A stretch of 64,000 nucleotides of DNA from Anaerolineales bacterium. Its GTDB lineage: Bacteria; Chloroflexota; Anaerolineae; Aggregatilineales; UBA2796. Location of the stretch: positions 310,001 to 374,000 of the forward strand of contig JABTTZ010000003.1 in assembly GCA_015075625.1 (NCBI GenBank). The letters run 5' to 3'. The translations under genes and the position numbers were made by a program. The notes under the pieces were generated by a model. The model did no database searches. It was not told where the DNA came from and was given only the letters and a program-made list of their open reading frames with translations. This document shows positions 1 through 8,468 of this stretch, one piece after another (the stretch's first letter is position 1; each line of letters starts with the position of its first letter).

Positions 1-816
1 GGTGAAGGCGCGTGGCGAACCGCTGAGCGCGATTCGCTCTGCCACCACCCCTTGCCCCTTATACCATACCTGATCCACCTCTCCCCACACACAGATCGTT
101 TTCGCCATAAGCGGATGGTGCAGCCACCCCTGCCCCAAAAAGCCGTGCTGGACAACAATGACGGGAATCTTTAGCCGTTGGGCAGCCGCCGCGAACGCCC
201 GACTGCGCGGGTGATATTCGCTGTCCATGACGATAGCACGGGGGCGGGTCTGCATTGCCCGAAGCGCATTCTCGGCGGTGCGGAACATCCCCCACGCAAT
301 GGCGGCTTGGCTCCACAACCAACGCTGGAAGGGGCGCTGCTCCAAGCCGAAGGCGGTGGCGATGCGATCCGCACTAGGGCGTAGGTTTGTTCGCAGCAGG
401 GCAGCGCCGTTTCGTGGGGTCAAGGCACGCAGAATGTCACGTTTTTGTGGAGGACGAAGCGTGGCTTTCTCAGTGGCGATTCCCCTTTGGCGAATCGTGT
501 CCAGAAGGGGCGCATGTTGGGCGACGATCCGCGCATGATCCCATTCCACAATGAGCAGCGCCTCGGCGGGGGGCATCTGCGCCTGATAGGACATGCCAAT
601 GAGCGCCGTTCGGAACGCCGCCCATCGAGAAGCATGCCGATAATTGTGCGTATTTAGGCACTCTGAGAAAAACGGAAGGCGCAACGCCCCGGAAACATCA
701 TAGCCATCATACCTCCCTAGCACAATGCTCCCCGCCGCAGCGATAAACCGCGCCATGAGGTCATCCGCTTGGCGGTCATTGGGAAATTGAGGGGGTGTTG
801 GTAAGGGTGTGGTCAT
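1..816 (-). CDS. GT-B-like surface polysaccharide protein (partial, 3' end outside window)
   Basis: The frame is open from an ATG at 816 to the window edge, giving 272 residues without a stop. The ATG overlaps the TGA of the upstream gene (ATGA, 813-816), so the two are probably translationally coupled. Near the visible C-terminal part there is an HGFLGQGW segment, then a VWGE motif and an SGSPRAF motif. The same arrangement (VWAE then TGSPQFD) occurs in the preceding gene and is typical of GT-B-fold capsule/CDP-glycerol transferase or UDP-GlcNAc 2-epimerase-like proteins. I infer a role in surface carbohydrate assembly from this and from the operon. The exact donor and acceptor cannot be read from the sequence. 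Confidence 0.75.
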   Translation of the reverse strand, partial: MTTPLPTPPQFPNDRQADDLMARFIAAAGSIVLGRYDGYDVSGALRLPFFSECLNTHNYRHASRWAAFRTALIGMSYQAQMPPAEALLIVEWDHARIVAQHAPLLDTIRQRGIATEKATLRPPQKRDILRALTPRNGAALLRTNLRPSADRIATAFGLEQRPFQRWLWSQAAIAWGMFRTAENALRAMQTRPRAIVMDSEYHPRSRAFAAAAQRLKIPVIVVQHGFLGQGWLHHPLMAKTICVWGEVDQVWYKGQGVVAERIALSGSPRAFT

Positions 817-2231
817 AGGTAGCTGCCGATGATCCTTGCGATGCGCTCTCCGGCGCTGCCATCCAGCCTCCCCGCTTCGCGCTCGCGAATGGTGCGGCGT
901 CCGGCGGCATCCAGCGAGGGGTTTTCCAAATAGGCGTTGATCTGGGCAATTGCCTGATCGGGCGTGTGTGCCAATCGGACGCCCCCACTGGCAACAATCG
1001 GGCGCATGTCGGAGCGATCATAGTAACGGCGGGCGGATAACCCCGCTGGCGTCTCGGCGGGCAGATCGTAATAAATCCCGACAGAGGGTTTATCGAGGAT
1101 CGCTGAATCAACGAACATGGTTCCCGAAATGTTCACTTGCACATCTTGATAGGCAAGCGTTGCCAAGTGAAGGGGTTCATCCTCAAGGATCAAGCGGATC
1201 ACATTTGCCTCGTGTTCGGGGCTGTTCACTGGATAGCTTGTTGGCGGCGGGTAAATGGCTACGCCCGGGTAGGTATGATGGAGCAGGGGGACATTTGCCC
1301 CAAAGCCACGCGGATGCCCCCGTACAAGCATCTGCGCTCCGCGCACGAACGTACCATCGCGCAGCGCATCGGCAAGATGCTGGACGATATGAATTTCATG
1401 GCGAATCAAGCCCGGCGTTGCCGTCGTATAGACGATCAAGGGGCGGGCGGGATCAAGCCCCACGTGCTGAAAAAACGCATCGCGGCTCAGACGGTAGGCA
1501 GGGTTCAGGTGGCGATCAAACTGCGGCGATCCGGTCACATGAATCGGCTTCCCGCGTAGTTCGGGGTACATATGGCAGAGGAACTCTCGCGTTGTCTCCG
1601 CCCAAACAAGGTAGGCGTCGGCATCGGGGAGGTGCATGATCTTTGCCGCAAGGTTATCGCGGCTGCGAATCATGAGGATCGTTGGGATAGACAGCCGCCG
1701 CGCCGCTGCCATGAGCGCCATTTCCCGCCACCCGTCCTGAGAAAACGAGACAACCACCCGCGCATCGAGGTCACGCAGAAGGCGCTCGTAATCCGCCATG
1801 ATCGGGTGCGCAGAGAGCGCCGCCATAAGCGCCCGCCGCCCCGCTTGTGCCTGCCCCAAACGTCCGGCTGCCCAATAGCCCGCCATCCGCATGGCGGCGC
1901 GGGCAAGGCTGGCACGGCGGCGGAGGGGGTTCGTCAGGTTGGCGGTGGTGCTGCTTTTGCGAAAGTCTTGCCACTGAGTCGCCGGATCGTAGTAGCATTT
2001 GCGGGCGTAGTAAGTACGCTCCATAAGGCGGTAGAGCGGCGGATCGCGGCGGGGGTCAAACTCCAACAAACAGCCGATCTCCACGCCGCTTGGCGCGGTC
2101 TGCACCGCCCCGGCATATTGATGCGGATCGACCAACGCCACGACGCGACTCCCCGCAAGGCGCTCCCCAAGATTGCCATTGCGGACGTTGCGCAAGGCAA
2201 GAAAACTATCACAGCCAATCACAACAGCCAT
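813..2231 (-). CDS. GT-B-fold glycosyl/glycerophosphotransferase-like protein
   Basis: A 472-residue cytoplasmic protein with no signal peptide or clear membrane segment. The C-terminal half has the features of the CDP-glycerol glycerophosphotransferase/2-epimerase-like GT-B fold: a VWAETTREF segment, VTGSPQFDRHL, LIVYTTATPG, an RGHPRG motif and a late NISGTMFVDSAILDKPSV stretch resembling the donor-binding region of these families. It lies 8 bp downstream of the HAD-SIS fusion gene and overlaps the next gene by 4 bp, so all three form one operon. I infer transfer or modification of a sugar-phosphate unit in surface polysaccharide synthesis. The substrate is unknown, and a non-catalytic epimerase-like role is possible. 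Confidence 0.75.
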   Translation of the reverse strand: MAVVIGCDSFLALRNVRNGNLGERLAGSRVVALVDPHQYAGAVQTAPSGVEIGCLLEFDPRRDPPLYRLMERTYYARKCYYDPATQWQDFRKSSTTANLTNPLRRRASLARAAMRMAGYWAAGRLGQAQAGRRALMAALSAHPIMADYERLLRDLDARVVVSFSQDGWREMALMAAARRLSIPTILMIRSRDNLAAKIMHLPDADAYLVWAETTREFLCHMYPELRGKPIHVTGSPQFDRHLNPAYRLSRDAFFQHVGLDPARPLIVYTTATPGLIRHEIHIVQHLADALRDGTFVRGAQMLVRGHPRGFGANVPLLHHTYPGVAIYPPPTSYPVNSPEHEANVIRLILEDEPLHLATLAYQDVQVNISGTMFVDSAILDKPSVGIYYDLPAETPAGLSARRYYDRSDMRPIVASGGVRLAHTPDQAIAQINAYLENPSLDAAGRRTIREREAGRLDGSAGERIARIIGSYL

Positions 2232-2239
2232 CGAAGGGC

Positions 2240-3292
2240 TTATCCCTTCATCAATTCGACTTCAACAAGTTCGCAGACGGCGTGCCACGCCACAAGGTGC
2301 AGTTCCTGGATGCGCGGGGTAAGCGCGGCGGGGGCGATGAAACACACCTCGCAGAGCGCCGCCATCGTTCCGCCTGCGCCTCCGGTGAAGCCAATGGTGT
2401 GCGCTCCCTTTGCCTGTGCTGCCTCCAAGCCGCGAATCACGTTTGGCGATTTGCCGCTAGTGCTGATCCCCACGACGACATCCCCCGCTTTGGCAAGGGC
2501 GCGAACTTGCCGCGAAAATACCTCCTCAAATGCCCAGTCGTTCCCGACGGCGGTGAGGATCGAGGTGTCTGTGGTCAGAGCGATTGCCGCAAAGGGCTGT
2601 GATTCCTTCAAAAAGCGCCCGACCAACTCGCCTGCAACGTGCTGCGCATCGGCGGCGCTGCCGCCATTCCCAAAGAGGAAAATCGTGTTTCCGCCGCGAA
2701 TGGCGCGAATCATCATCACGGCTACGGCGGAAAGGGTGGGGATCGATTCGCTCACCAGCCGTTCGTGGGCGGCAATGCTCTCGCTAATGATCCGGCGGAA
2801 TTCGCCCCTCAGGTCAAGGGCGGCGTCCTCACGAAGGCGCAGGACGAGTCGCGCCGCTTCTGCCGCTGCCCCCTCACCACCCCGCGCCTTAAGGATGCGT
2901 TTTGCCGCCGCCTGAGCCGCAGGGGTGGCGTTCGTCGGGGCAAGTCCGAGTCCGGCGGCACGGAGCGCGGGGGCGTCCCGATCTGAATCGCCCACATAAC
3001 AGACAGCGCTCAGAGGGACGTTGTGTGCCGCCGCCAGTTCGGTCAGGGCGGGGAGTTTGTCCTTTGCCCCGCTGATCACGCTCTCTACACCGAAACGGGC
3101 GGCAAAGGCTGCCACCATCTCGCCCGACTCTCCGGTGAGGAAGGCAAGCGGAATTCCGGCGCGTTTCAGGGCGTGAAGGGCGTCCAAATCATGAAAGTGA
3201 ATGTGTTTTGTTTCCGCTGTCTCCTGCGCGGTGAGCGCAGCGCGTCCGTCGGTGAGAACACCGTCAATGTCAAAGACGATTAGAGCGATCAC
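2240..3292 (-). CDS. KdsC-like HAD phosphatase fused to GmhA-like phosphoheptose isomerase (SIS)
   Basis: One 350-residue protein with two enzyme domains. Residues 1 to about 160 are a cap-less HAD phosphatase of the KdsC/NeuA C-terminal type: FDIDGVLTDG supplies the two catalytic Asp, LTGES the Ser/Thr motif, GAKDKL the Lys and YVGDSDRD the acidic pair. Residues from about 165 to the end are a SIS domain close to GmhA: FGNGGSAADAQH, AGELVGRF with the catalytic Glu, STSGKSPN, and HLVAWHAVCELVE with the catalytic His region. GmhA converts sedoheptulose 7-phosphate to D-glycero-D-manno-heptose 7-phosphate. The pairing suggests a nucleotide-heptose or acidic-sugar precursor step. It is first in an operon with two GT-B-like genes. 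Confidence 0.88.
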   Translation of the reverse strand: MIALIVFDIDGVLTDGRAALTAQETAETKHIHFHDLDALHALKRAGIPLAFLTGESGEMVAAFAARFGVESVISGAKDKLPALTELAAAHNVPLSAVCYVGDSDRDAPALRAAGLGLAPTNATPAAQAAAKRILKARGGEGAAAEAARLVLRLREDAALDLRGEFRRIISESIAAHERLVSESIPTLSAVAVMMIRAIRGGNTIFLFGNGGSAADAQHVAGELVGRFLKESQPFAAIALTTDTSILTAVGNDWAFEEVFSRQVRALAKAGDVVVGISTSGKSPNVIRGLEAAQAKGAHTIGFTGGAGGTMAALCEVCFIAPAALTPRIQELHLVAWHAVCELVEVELMKG

Positions 3293-3448
3293 AGGGTATG
3301 GGACTCTCCACCAATGGGGTTAAACCGTTGTCCACACCGTCGATAAATTCTAAGTGGACTGGTTGAAGTACCCACCTATCTTAACGCACGCTGACAAGGG
3401 GCGCATCCCTGAGGCATATTCCTCCCGCCTCATGCCCTCAAACAAAGG
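3293..3448. other. intergenic gap with a short hairpin
   Basis: This gap separates the end of namZ from the start of the HAD-SIS operon, both on the minus strand. It contains a GAGGC/GCCTC inverted repeat near 3411-3430, just past the namZ stop in the sense direction of transcription from the opp operon side it follows. No strong promoter or T-rich terminator tract is obvious. The promoter of the HAD-SIS operon is expected here but I cannot place it. Confidence 0.3.
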
Positions 3449-4609
3449 TTAATACAGCAGAAAATCCGCCCGTTCTGCCTGAAAGATGCGGGCAATGTCC
3501 GCCCATTCTGCTGTGATGTCCTTCACCGAGACGCCCTGATCCAACTGCCCCCGGACGGCGCTTGAGCCAATCAACCGGTCAAAATGAAACGTGCCATGCA
3601 TCGAAGGCAGCCACGCGAAAGAATCAGGATACATCAGGCGGATTTCGCGGATGACTGTCAGCCATGTTTCAAACGGGTAAAATTTTGAGGTATCGGTAAT
3701 ATGAACATGGACACCGCCGCACGAACGCCCCGCCCATTTGCTCCCCGTTGGCTGGAAACGATGGGGGCGAAAGCGCACCCCCCCAAGCGCAAGATCATTC
3801 AGCCGATTTGCGAGGGGATAGGGATCAATGAAGCCCGCCCCCACAACCTCAAAGGGATGTGCTGTGCCGCGCCCTTCGGAAAGCGACGTTCCTTCCAAAA
3901 GGCACGCGCCCGGGTAATGCTGGACAGTGGTGAACGTTGGCATATTCGGGGAGGGGGGAATCCAAACGCGCCCAGTGTCATGCCATGTTGTCTCCCGCGT
4001 CCAGCCCTTGCAGGGGATGACAGTCAGTTTGGGAGGCGTGGCGATATAGCGGGTGTTGATATATACCGCCAACTCCCCCAGAGTCAGCCCGTGCTGGATG
4101 GGTATGGGAAAACGCCCGACAATGGACGACAGCCCGGGCTCAAGCAGCCCTCCCCAAATCGTCGCCCCACCCAATGGATTGGGGCGGTCTAGCAAGATAA
4201 TTTCGACGCCAGCCGCGCCCGCCGCTTCCAAAATATAGGTCAGCGTCCAAAGGTAGGTGTAGTAGCGAACCCCCACATCTTGAATATCGCAAACAAGCGC
4301 CTCTAAGCCGGAGAGTTGGCTTGGCGTGGGGCGAAAGGTTGACCCATAGAGGCTAAAAATGGGGATTCCCGTGCGCGGATCGGTATCGTGGTGAATGTGG
4401 ATGCCGTCTGGGGTTGCCGCCGCAAAGCCGTGTTCGGGGGCAAAGAGGGCAGCAATCTTCATTCCCGATGTCTCAGTGAGAATACGGTAGGTGGGAACAA
4501 AACGGGAGTCTACCGCATTCAGGTTGGTGAACAAGCCAATAACGCGCCCTCGGAGGGGGGCGAAAGCTTGTTCTTGCAAAACATCAATACCATACAGCAG
4601 AGAACTCAC
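3449..4609 (-). CDS. namZ: exo-beta-N-acetylmuramidase NamZ-like (DUF1343, GH171)
   Basis: A 386-residue protein that matches the DUF1343/YbbC family, whose characterised member NamZ removes terminal MurNAc from peptidoglycan fragments. Family motifs are all visible: LFTNLNAVD, LFAPEHGF, CDIQDVGVRYYTY, LLDRPNPLGG and EGTSLSEGRGT. I place the start at the GTG at 4609 because it forms a GTGA overlap with the stop of the preceding small gene and has AAGGAG five bases upstream. An in-frame ATG at 4627 is the alternative. No signal peptide is visible, so action in the cytoplasm after import is likely. It is the last gene of an operon with two oligopeptide ABC ATPases, which fits muropeptide recycling. 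Confidence 0.9.
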   Translation of the reverse strand: MSSLLYGIDVLQEQAFAPLRGRVIGLFTNLNAVDSRFVPTYRILTETSGMKIAALFAPEHGFAAATPDGIHIHHDTDPRTGIPIFSLYGSTFRPTPSQLSGLEALVCDIQDVGVRYYTYLWTLTYILEAAGAAGVEIILLDRPNPLGGATIWGGLLEPGLSSIVGRFPIPIQHGLTLGELAVYINTRYIATPPKLTVIPCKGWTRETTWHDTGRVWIPPSPNMPTFTTVQHYPGACLLEGTSLSEGRGTAHPFEVVGAGFIDPYPLANRLNDLALGGVRFRPHRFQPTGSKWAGRSCGGVHVHITDTSKFYPFETWLTVIREIRLMYPDSFAWLPSMHGTFHFDRLIGSSAVRGQLDQGVSVKDITAEWADIARIFQAERADFLLY

Positions 4610-4791
4610 GAAGACTCCTTCATCCATCGCGCCACTAGGATGACAGTGATGATCAACACCCCTCCAATTATGGCACTACACAGGCTGACAATAAAGGGCG
4701 CTGTTCCCGGACGATTCATGAACATCAGAACAATGCCACCGCCGCCCACCAAAACACCAATGGCAAGATAGCCTTTCAGCGCCTCACGCAT
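4606..4791 (-). CDS. small two-TM membrane protein between oppF and namZ
   Basis: A 61-residue protein beginning MREALKGYL. Its ATG lies inside the end of the upstream ATPase gene (ATGCGTGA overlap, 4784-4791), and its TGA overlaps the GTG of namZ. Two hydrophobic stretches, roughly residues 8-22 and 33-54, end in a basic tail, so it should be an inner-membrane hairpin. I do not recognise a family. Its position, locked by overlaps between the transporter ATPases and the muramidase, argues that it is a real gene co-translated with both neighbours. Confidence 0.7.
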   Translation of the reverse strand: MREALKGYLAIGVLVGGGGIVLMFMNRPGTAPFIVSLCSAIIGGVLIITVILVARWMKESS

Positions 4792-5821
4792 GGGGTTCGC
4801 TGTGTGCCGTAAGGAAACCATCGTGGGTGAGCGGGGTACAGGCAACCAACTGTCCGGTTTGCGGGGCGGGGGTTAGGATAGGAATCTCGCCATTGCACAT
4901 CCCCGGCACAAAATATGGGCAGCGGGGGTGAAAAGCACAGCCAGATGGAATTGCCGTGAGGCTAGGAATATCCTCACTGCGGAGAGCAATTTGTTGTTTC
5001 CGGCGCGTAATGTCGGGGTCTGCTTCGGGGACGGCGGAGAGCAGCGCCCGTGTATAGGGATGGGCGGGGTGCGCGATCACCTCTGGCGTCCGCCCGATTT
5101 CGACAATACGCCCCAAATACATCACGGCGATACGCCCCTCCCAGGCAAAATACTTCGCCAGCGCCAGATCATGGGTGATGAACACAATCGCAAGGTTAAG
5201 CCGCTCCCGCAGGGCATGGAGCATTTTCAAAATGCCGATGCGGATGCTCACATCGACCATGCTCACCGCCTCATCCGCCACAATTAGGCGGGGGTTGACG
5301 GTGAGCGCACGGGCGATGCTTACCCGCTGGCGCTGCCCGCCGCTCAGTTGGTGGGGGTATTTATTGACCATATCCCCCGGCGGGGTGAGGTCAACAAGGG
5401 TGAGCAGTTCCCAGACGCGGCGGCGCAGTTCGGCACGATCCTTCACCATCCAGTGGCGGCGGAGTGGATAGCTGAGGATTTGCCCAATGGTGTGTGTTGG
5501 GTTGAGCGAGGCGAAGGGGTCTTGATGGACAATCTGCAACTCGCGGCGCAGCTTTGCCCGTGCCGCCCGCCCACGATAGGCGCTGGCTGGTTGTCCCTCA
5601 ATGCGGATTTCGCCCGCCGTAGGACGAAGCAAGCCGGCGATAATCTTGCCTGTTGTCGTCTTGCCACAGCCACTTTCGCCCACAAGACAAAGTATTTCGT
5701 TGGGAAAGACCTCAAGGGTAATGTCTTGAAGGACGGGGATCACCTTGCGCTGGCGTTCAAAGGTGCGCTGCACCTTTATCAAGGAGACAAGCGGTGTTGG
5801 GGCATCGGTGATGGCGGTCAT
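4784..5821 (-). CDS. oppF: oligopeptide/dipeptide ABC transporter ATPase (OppF/DppF type)
   Basis: A 345-residue ABC ATPase. Walker A is GESGCGKTT at about residues 48-56, followed by the signature LSGGQRQRVSIARAL, a Walker B region VADEAVSMVD and the switch His in FITHDLA. The C-terminal oligo_HPY extension is present (AHPYTRALLSAVP and GCAFHPRCPYF), which marks the Opp/Dpp subfamily rather than a generic exporter. Walker B reads DEA where DEP is usual in this subfamily. The ATG overlaps the stop of the oppD-like gene (5818-5821), so both ATPases should be made together. The cognate permeases and binding protein are not in this window. Confidence 0.9.
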   Translation of the reverse strand: MTAITDAPTPLVSLIKVQRTFERQRKVIPVLQDITLEVFPNEILCLVGESGCGKTTTGKIIAGLLRPTAGEIRIEGQPASAYRGRAARAKLRRELQIVHQDPFASLNPTHTIGQILSYPLRRHWMVKDRAELRRRVWELLTLVDLTPPGDMVNKYPHQLSGGQRQRVSIARALTVNPRLIVADEAVSMVDVSIRIGILKMLHALRERLNLAIVFITHDLALAKYFAWEGRIAVMYLGRIVEIGRTPEVIAHPAHPYTRALLSAVPEADPDITRRKQQIALRSEDIPSLTAIPSGCAFHPRCPYFVPGMCNGEIPILTPAPQTGQLVACTPLTHDGFLTAHSEPHA

Positions 5822-6846
5822 GATAACACCTTTCGGCGCGTGGCAAGTACCTGATCAGCGTGATAGCAGGCAACGCTGTGTTGTTCGCCCGTGTATTCCA
5901 GAGGAGGTGGCGTCAGCGCACATTCGGCGGTGGCAAAACGGCAGCGGGCATGGAATTTACACCCCTCTGGCGGCTCAATGAGATCAGGGGGGCTGCCCGG
6001 AATGCTCTCCAGTTTTTCCGATCCGGCGCTTAGGCGGGGGGCAGCTTCTAGCAAGCCAAGCGTGTAGGCGTGGCGTGGGTAGTAAAAGACATCCTCGACG
6101 GGTCCCTGTTCGATGATTTCGCCCGCGTACATGGTGGCAATCGTATCGGCAATTTCTGCCGCCACCGCCAGATCGTGGCTGATGAAGATGATGCTGAACT
6201 TGAATTCATCGCGCAGGCGCTTCAGTACCTCAATGATGCTGCGCTGCGTTAGAATATCGACGGCGGTAGTTGGCTCGTCCATGAGGACAACTTGTGGCTG
6301 CAAAAGCAGACTCATCGCCAACAAAACGCGCTGGCGCATCCCGCCGGAAAGTTCGTGAGGATAGGCATTGAACACACGCTGTGGGTCTAGGCGCACCTTC
6401 GCAAAAAGGGTCAGAGCGCGTTCCTTTGCCTCGCGGCGGCTTAGACCGTGCGCGTCAGCGGTGTCATAGACCATTGCCGAAATACGAATGACCGGATTCA
6501 GGCTGTTGAGCGCCCCCTGAAAGACCATCGAACATTCTGCCCAAAGGAATCGGCGGAGAGCGTCGTTATTGAGATCACGAATGTCGATCTTCTCGCCGCT
6601 GCGCTTGGTGTAGATCAGTTTTCCAGTATCAATCGTGGCATTTTTAGGCAGTTGGCGGATCAGACCGAGGGTGAGCGTGGATTTGCCGCAGCCGGATTCG
6701 CCAATCAGAGCGAGGGTTTCGCCTAAATGAAGGTCAAACGAGACGTTGCTGACGGCACGTACTCGCCCCCGCCGCGCAAGGTAGCTGACGGACATATCCT
6801 GAACGCTGAGGACAACGGGTTGTGAATAAATGGTTGAAACAGTCAC
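5818..6846 (-). CDS. oppD: oligopeptide/dipeptide ABC transporter ATPase (OppD/DppD type)
   Basis: A 342-residue ABC ATPase with Walker A GESGCGKSTL, signature LSGGMRQRVLLAMSL, Walker B VVLMDEPTTAVD and FISHDLAVA. The C-terminal Opp/Dpp extension includes PRHAYTLGLLEAAP and GCKFHARCRFA with conserved Cys. It opens a four-gene operon on the minus strand (oppD-oppF-small membrane protein-namZ) in which every junction overlaps. Peptide uptake is the family role. With namZ attached I infer import of peptidoglycan fragments. No OppB or OppC-like permease is upstream, since the next gene is an acyltransferase after a gap of about 300 bp. Confidence 0.9.
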   Translation of the reverse strand: MTVSTIYSQPVVLSVQDMSVSYLARRGRVRAVSNVSFDLHLGETLALIGESGCGKSTLTLGLIRQLPKNATIDTGKLIYTKRSGEKIDIRDLNNDALRRFLWAECSMVFQGALNSLNPVIRISAMVYDTADAHGLSRREAKERALTLFAKVRLDPQRVFNAYPHELSGGMRQRVLLAMSLLLQPQVVLMDEPTTAVDILTQRSIIEVLKRLRDEFKFSIIFISHDLAVAAEIADTIATMYAGEIIEQGPVEDVFYYPRHAYTLGLLEAAPRLSAGSEKLESIPGSPPDLIEPPEGCKFHARCRFATAECALTPPPLEYTGEQHSVACYHADQVLATRRKVLS

Positions 6847-7148
6847 AAAAAAGCACTTTCTGTAAAACGCGCTATTACGTTCTTGCCCTCACCTGCCTAG
6901 CTCCCTTCTTTTGCCGGAGAGGGAGACATTTAGGCAGCGAGGGGACATCCATCATAATACGAATGTACACTCTCCTTGATGATAACACGAATGACACCTG
7001 CCCCCCTTTCCCGTAGACGGCAAGAGGGAATATCACCCCCTTCGATGTTATGCAGTTGCCCTCGTCCCTCTCCCCCCTTCGATGTAGGGACGCCCCCTGG
7101 GGCGTCCGCCCGCCGTGTCTATGGGATGCGCAAGGCGGTAGGATGGTG
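6847..7148. other. 302-bp intergenic region with hairpins
   Basis: No gene is seen. The stretch holds an imperfect inverted repeat around 6895-6940 (TGCCTA...TAGGCA flanking CTCCCT/AGGGAG) and several pyrimidine-rich tracts of the dispersed repeat type. A perfect 9-bp stem with a 2-base loop lies at 7088-7107 (separate entry). The promoter for the opp/namZ operon should lie in the left part, but no clear -35/-10 pair stands out. Confidence 0.5.
7088..7107. terminator. perfect palindromic hairpin downstream of acyltransferase gene
   Basis: GGACGCCCC and GGGGCGTCC form a perfect 9-bp stem with a CT loop, about 40 bp past the stop of the minus-strand acyltransferase gene. It belongs to the same family as the GTAGGG...CCCTAC palindromes at 18081 and 42648. 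No clear T-run follows, so it may be a repeat element that only incidentally acts as a terminator. Confidence 0.4.
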
Positions 7149-8171
7149 TTAGCGCGTGGTGGGTTTAAGCGTGATTCCAGTGACGGCGGGATCGTTCGCC
7201 AGCCCCATAAGTCCCTCTAGGGCGTCGGAGATATCGCGAGTTTTCTCCACACCGAGGCGGTACTCAAGGTAGTCCCGCAGGGAGGGCGACTGCGTACTTT
7301 TGAGGCTGCGAATAGCAAGTTTGACCGTTGCCGGAGGGAAGCGCGTCCCCGGATAGCGGAGCGGATCGAGGGGGAGTCCGGCATTTTTGATGAAGGGATT
7401 CAACAAATTGGGCTTGGACATAAATTCCCCTAGCGCGGCACGTCCGGGGAGGTTGGTCATTTTCGGTTCACTGCCGCGCCAGACTTCTGTCCACACGTCG
7501 TAACGACGGCGCTCTTGGGTGTCATACCATTGTTGATCGGGTCCGGGGAGCAGGCGGTAAATGCGCCGCATGAGGTCGTGAGTAGCTTCTTCCAACACAG
7601 CGTCGCGCTCGGCACGGAAGGGGGTGGGGATAGGGGGAATCACCTCGCCAAAGGTGAGGCTTACTTCAGGGCGTCGAAGGCGGTAGACATCGCCCCAAAT
7701 GCGGTAAACGCCGCCAATGCCAACGGGCAGAATAGGCGTCTGGGTGATCATGGAGAGGTAAACCGTCCCCGTCTTTGCATCGGTGATCGGCTTTTCCCAT
7801 GTGCCGCCTTCGGGGAAAATGACGAGAATACCGCCGCCCTTTAGAATGTCTGTCATGCGCCGCACGGCGTCTAGTTCTAAGCTGGCAGCCCGTTTGACGC
7901 GAATAGTGCGACTCCAGGCAACGATCAGATTGCCGGGAAAGAGCAAACGGAAATCGCCCGGCGCGGCATACTCTGTATCGGGCGGAAGGTAGTTTCCAAC
8001 GATTGCCCCATCAAAGCCGGAAAGGTGATTGGCGGCGACGATGAGCGGTCCCCGTGTGGGGATGTTTTTCTCGCCAGCGACATTCATCCGTAAGAGTGTC
8101 GTCATGTTGAACGTCACCCATGCCCGCATGACCGCTTGCATCAAGGTGATCTGCCGCGTCTCGCTTGCCAT
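7149..8171 (-). CDS. PlsC-like 1-acyl-glycerol-3-phosphate acyltransferase family protein
   Basis: The N-terminal 220 residues form a PlsC acyltransferase domain with the catalytic NHLSGFD motif (NHx4D), the FPEGGTW substrate-binding motif and a PVGIGG block. The last 120 residues are an extension I do not recognise. I chose the ATG at 8171 (MASETRQ, 340 residues) because the longer frame to 8288 would run into the divergent neighbour's leader and adds no conserved sequence. The family acylates lysophosphatidic acid or similar acceptors at the inner face of the membrane. The gene stands alone, facing away from the metalloprotease gene. Confidence 0.8.
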   Translation of the reverse strand: MASETRQITLMQAVMRAWVTFNMTTLLRMNVAGEKNIPTRGPLIVAANHLSGFDGAIVGNYLPPDTEYAAPGDFRLLFPGNLIVAWSRTIRVKRAASLELDAVRRMTDILKGGGILVIFPEGGTWEKPITDAKTGTVYLSMITQTPILPVGIGGVYRIWGDVYRLRRPEVSLTFGEVIPPIPTPFRAERDAVLEEATHDLMRRIYRLLPGPDQQWYDTQERRRYDVWTEVWRGSEPKMTNLPGRAALGEFMSKPNLLNPFIKNAGLPLDPLRYPGTRFPPATVKLAIRSLKSTQSPSLRDYLEYRLGVEKTRDISDALEGLMGLANDPAVTGITLKPTTR

Positions 8172-8370
8172 GTTGGGTCGTCCTCGCCAAGTTCTATGAA
8201 TCACCCGCAGAGCAACCACGCCTGATCCTACCGGAAAAAGAGGCGTCGCGCCAAATTCGGTAAGGGTATGAGGAAACGGGCGTCTCATGGCATACTAGTA
8301 ATTAACCTCATGGATAGTTATTGGTTTCACCCCAACCCCCTCCCCGTAAACGGAGAGGAGGAACGAATTC

Positions 8371-8420
8371 TCCCCCTTTCCCTGTCTACGTGGAAAGGGG
8401 GCGGGGGGACAGGGGTTCTT
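8371..8420. repeat. dispersed intergenic repeat R1, copy 1
   Basis: A pyrimidine-rich arm (ccccctttccctgtctac) followed by a purine-rich arm and the conserved end acaggggttctt. Related units lie at 14813, 31769, 47045 and 53001. The two arms can pair as a hairpin. It sits in the leader between the divergent acyltransferase and metalloprotease genes. Confidence 0.75.
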
Positions 8421-8468
8421 CTGGAAATCCACTGTAGCGAGGTGCTAAGGGTTAAAGGAGAAATCGCT

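Noticed and set aside
1572-2915. Long open frame (447 codons) on the plus strand
   Set aside because: It lies antisense to two genes with clear motifs (GT-B protein and HAD-SIS fusion), and its translation is Arg/Pro/Ala-rich without any recognisable feature. It is a GC-rich shadow frame.
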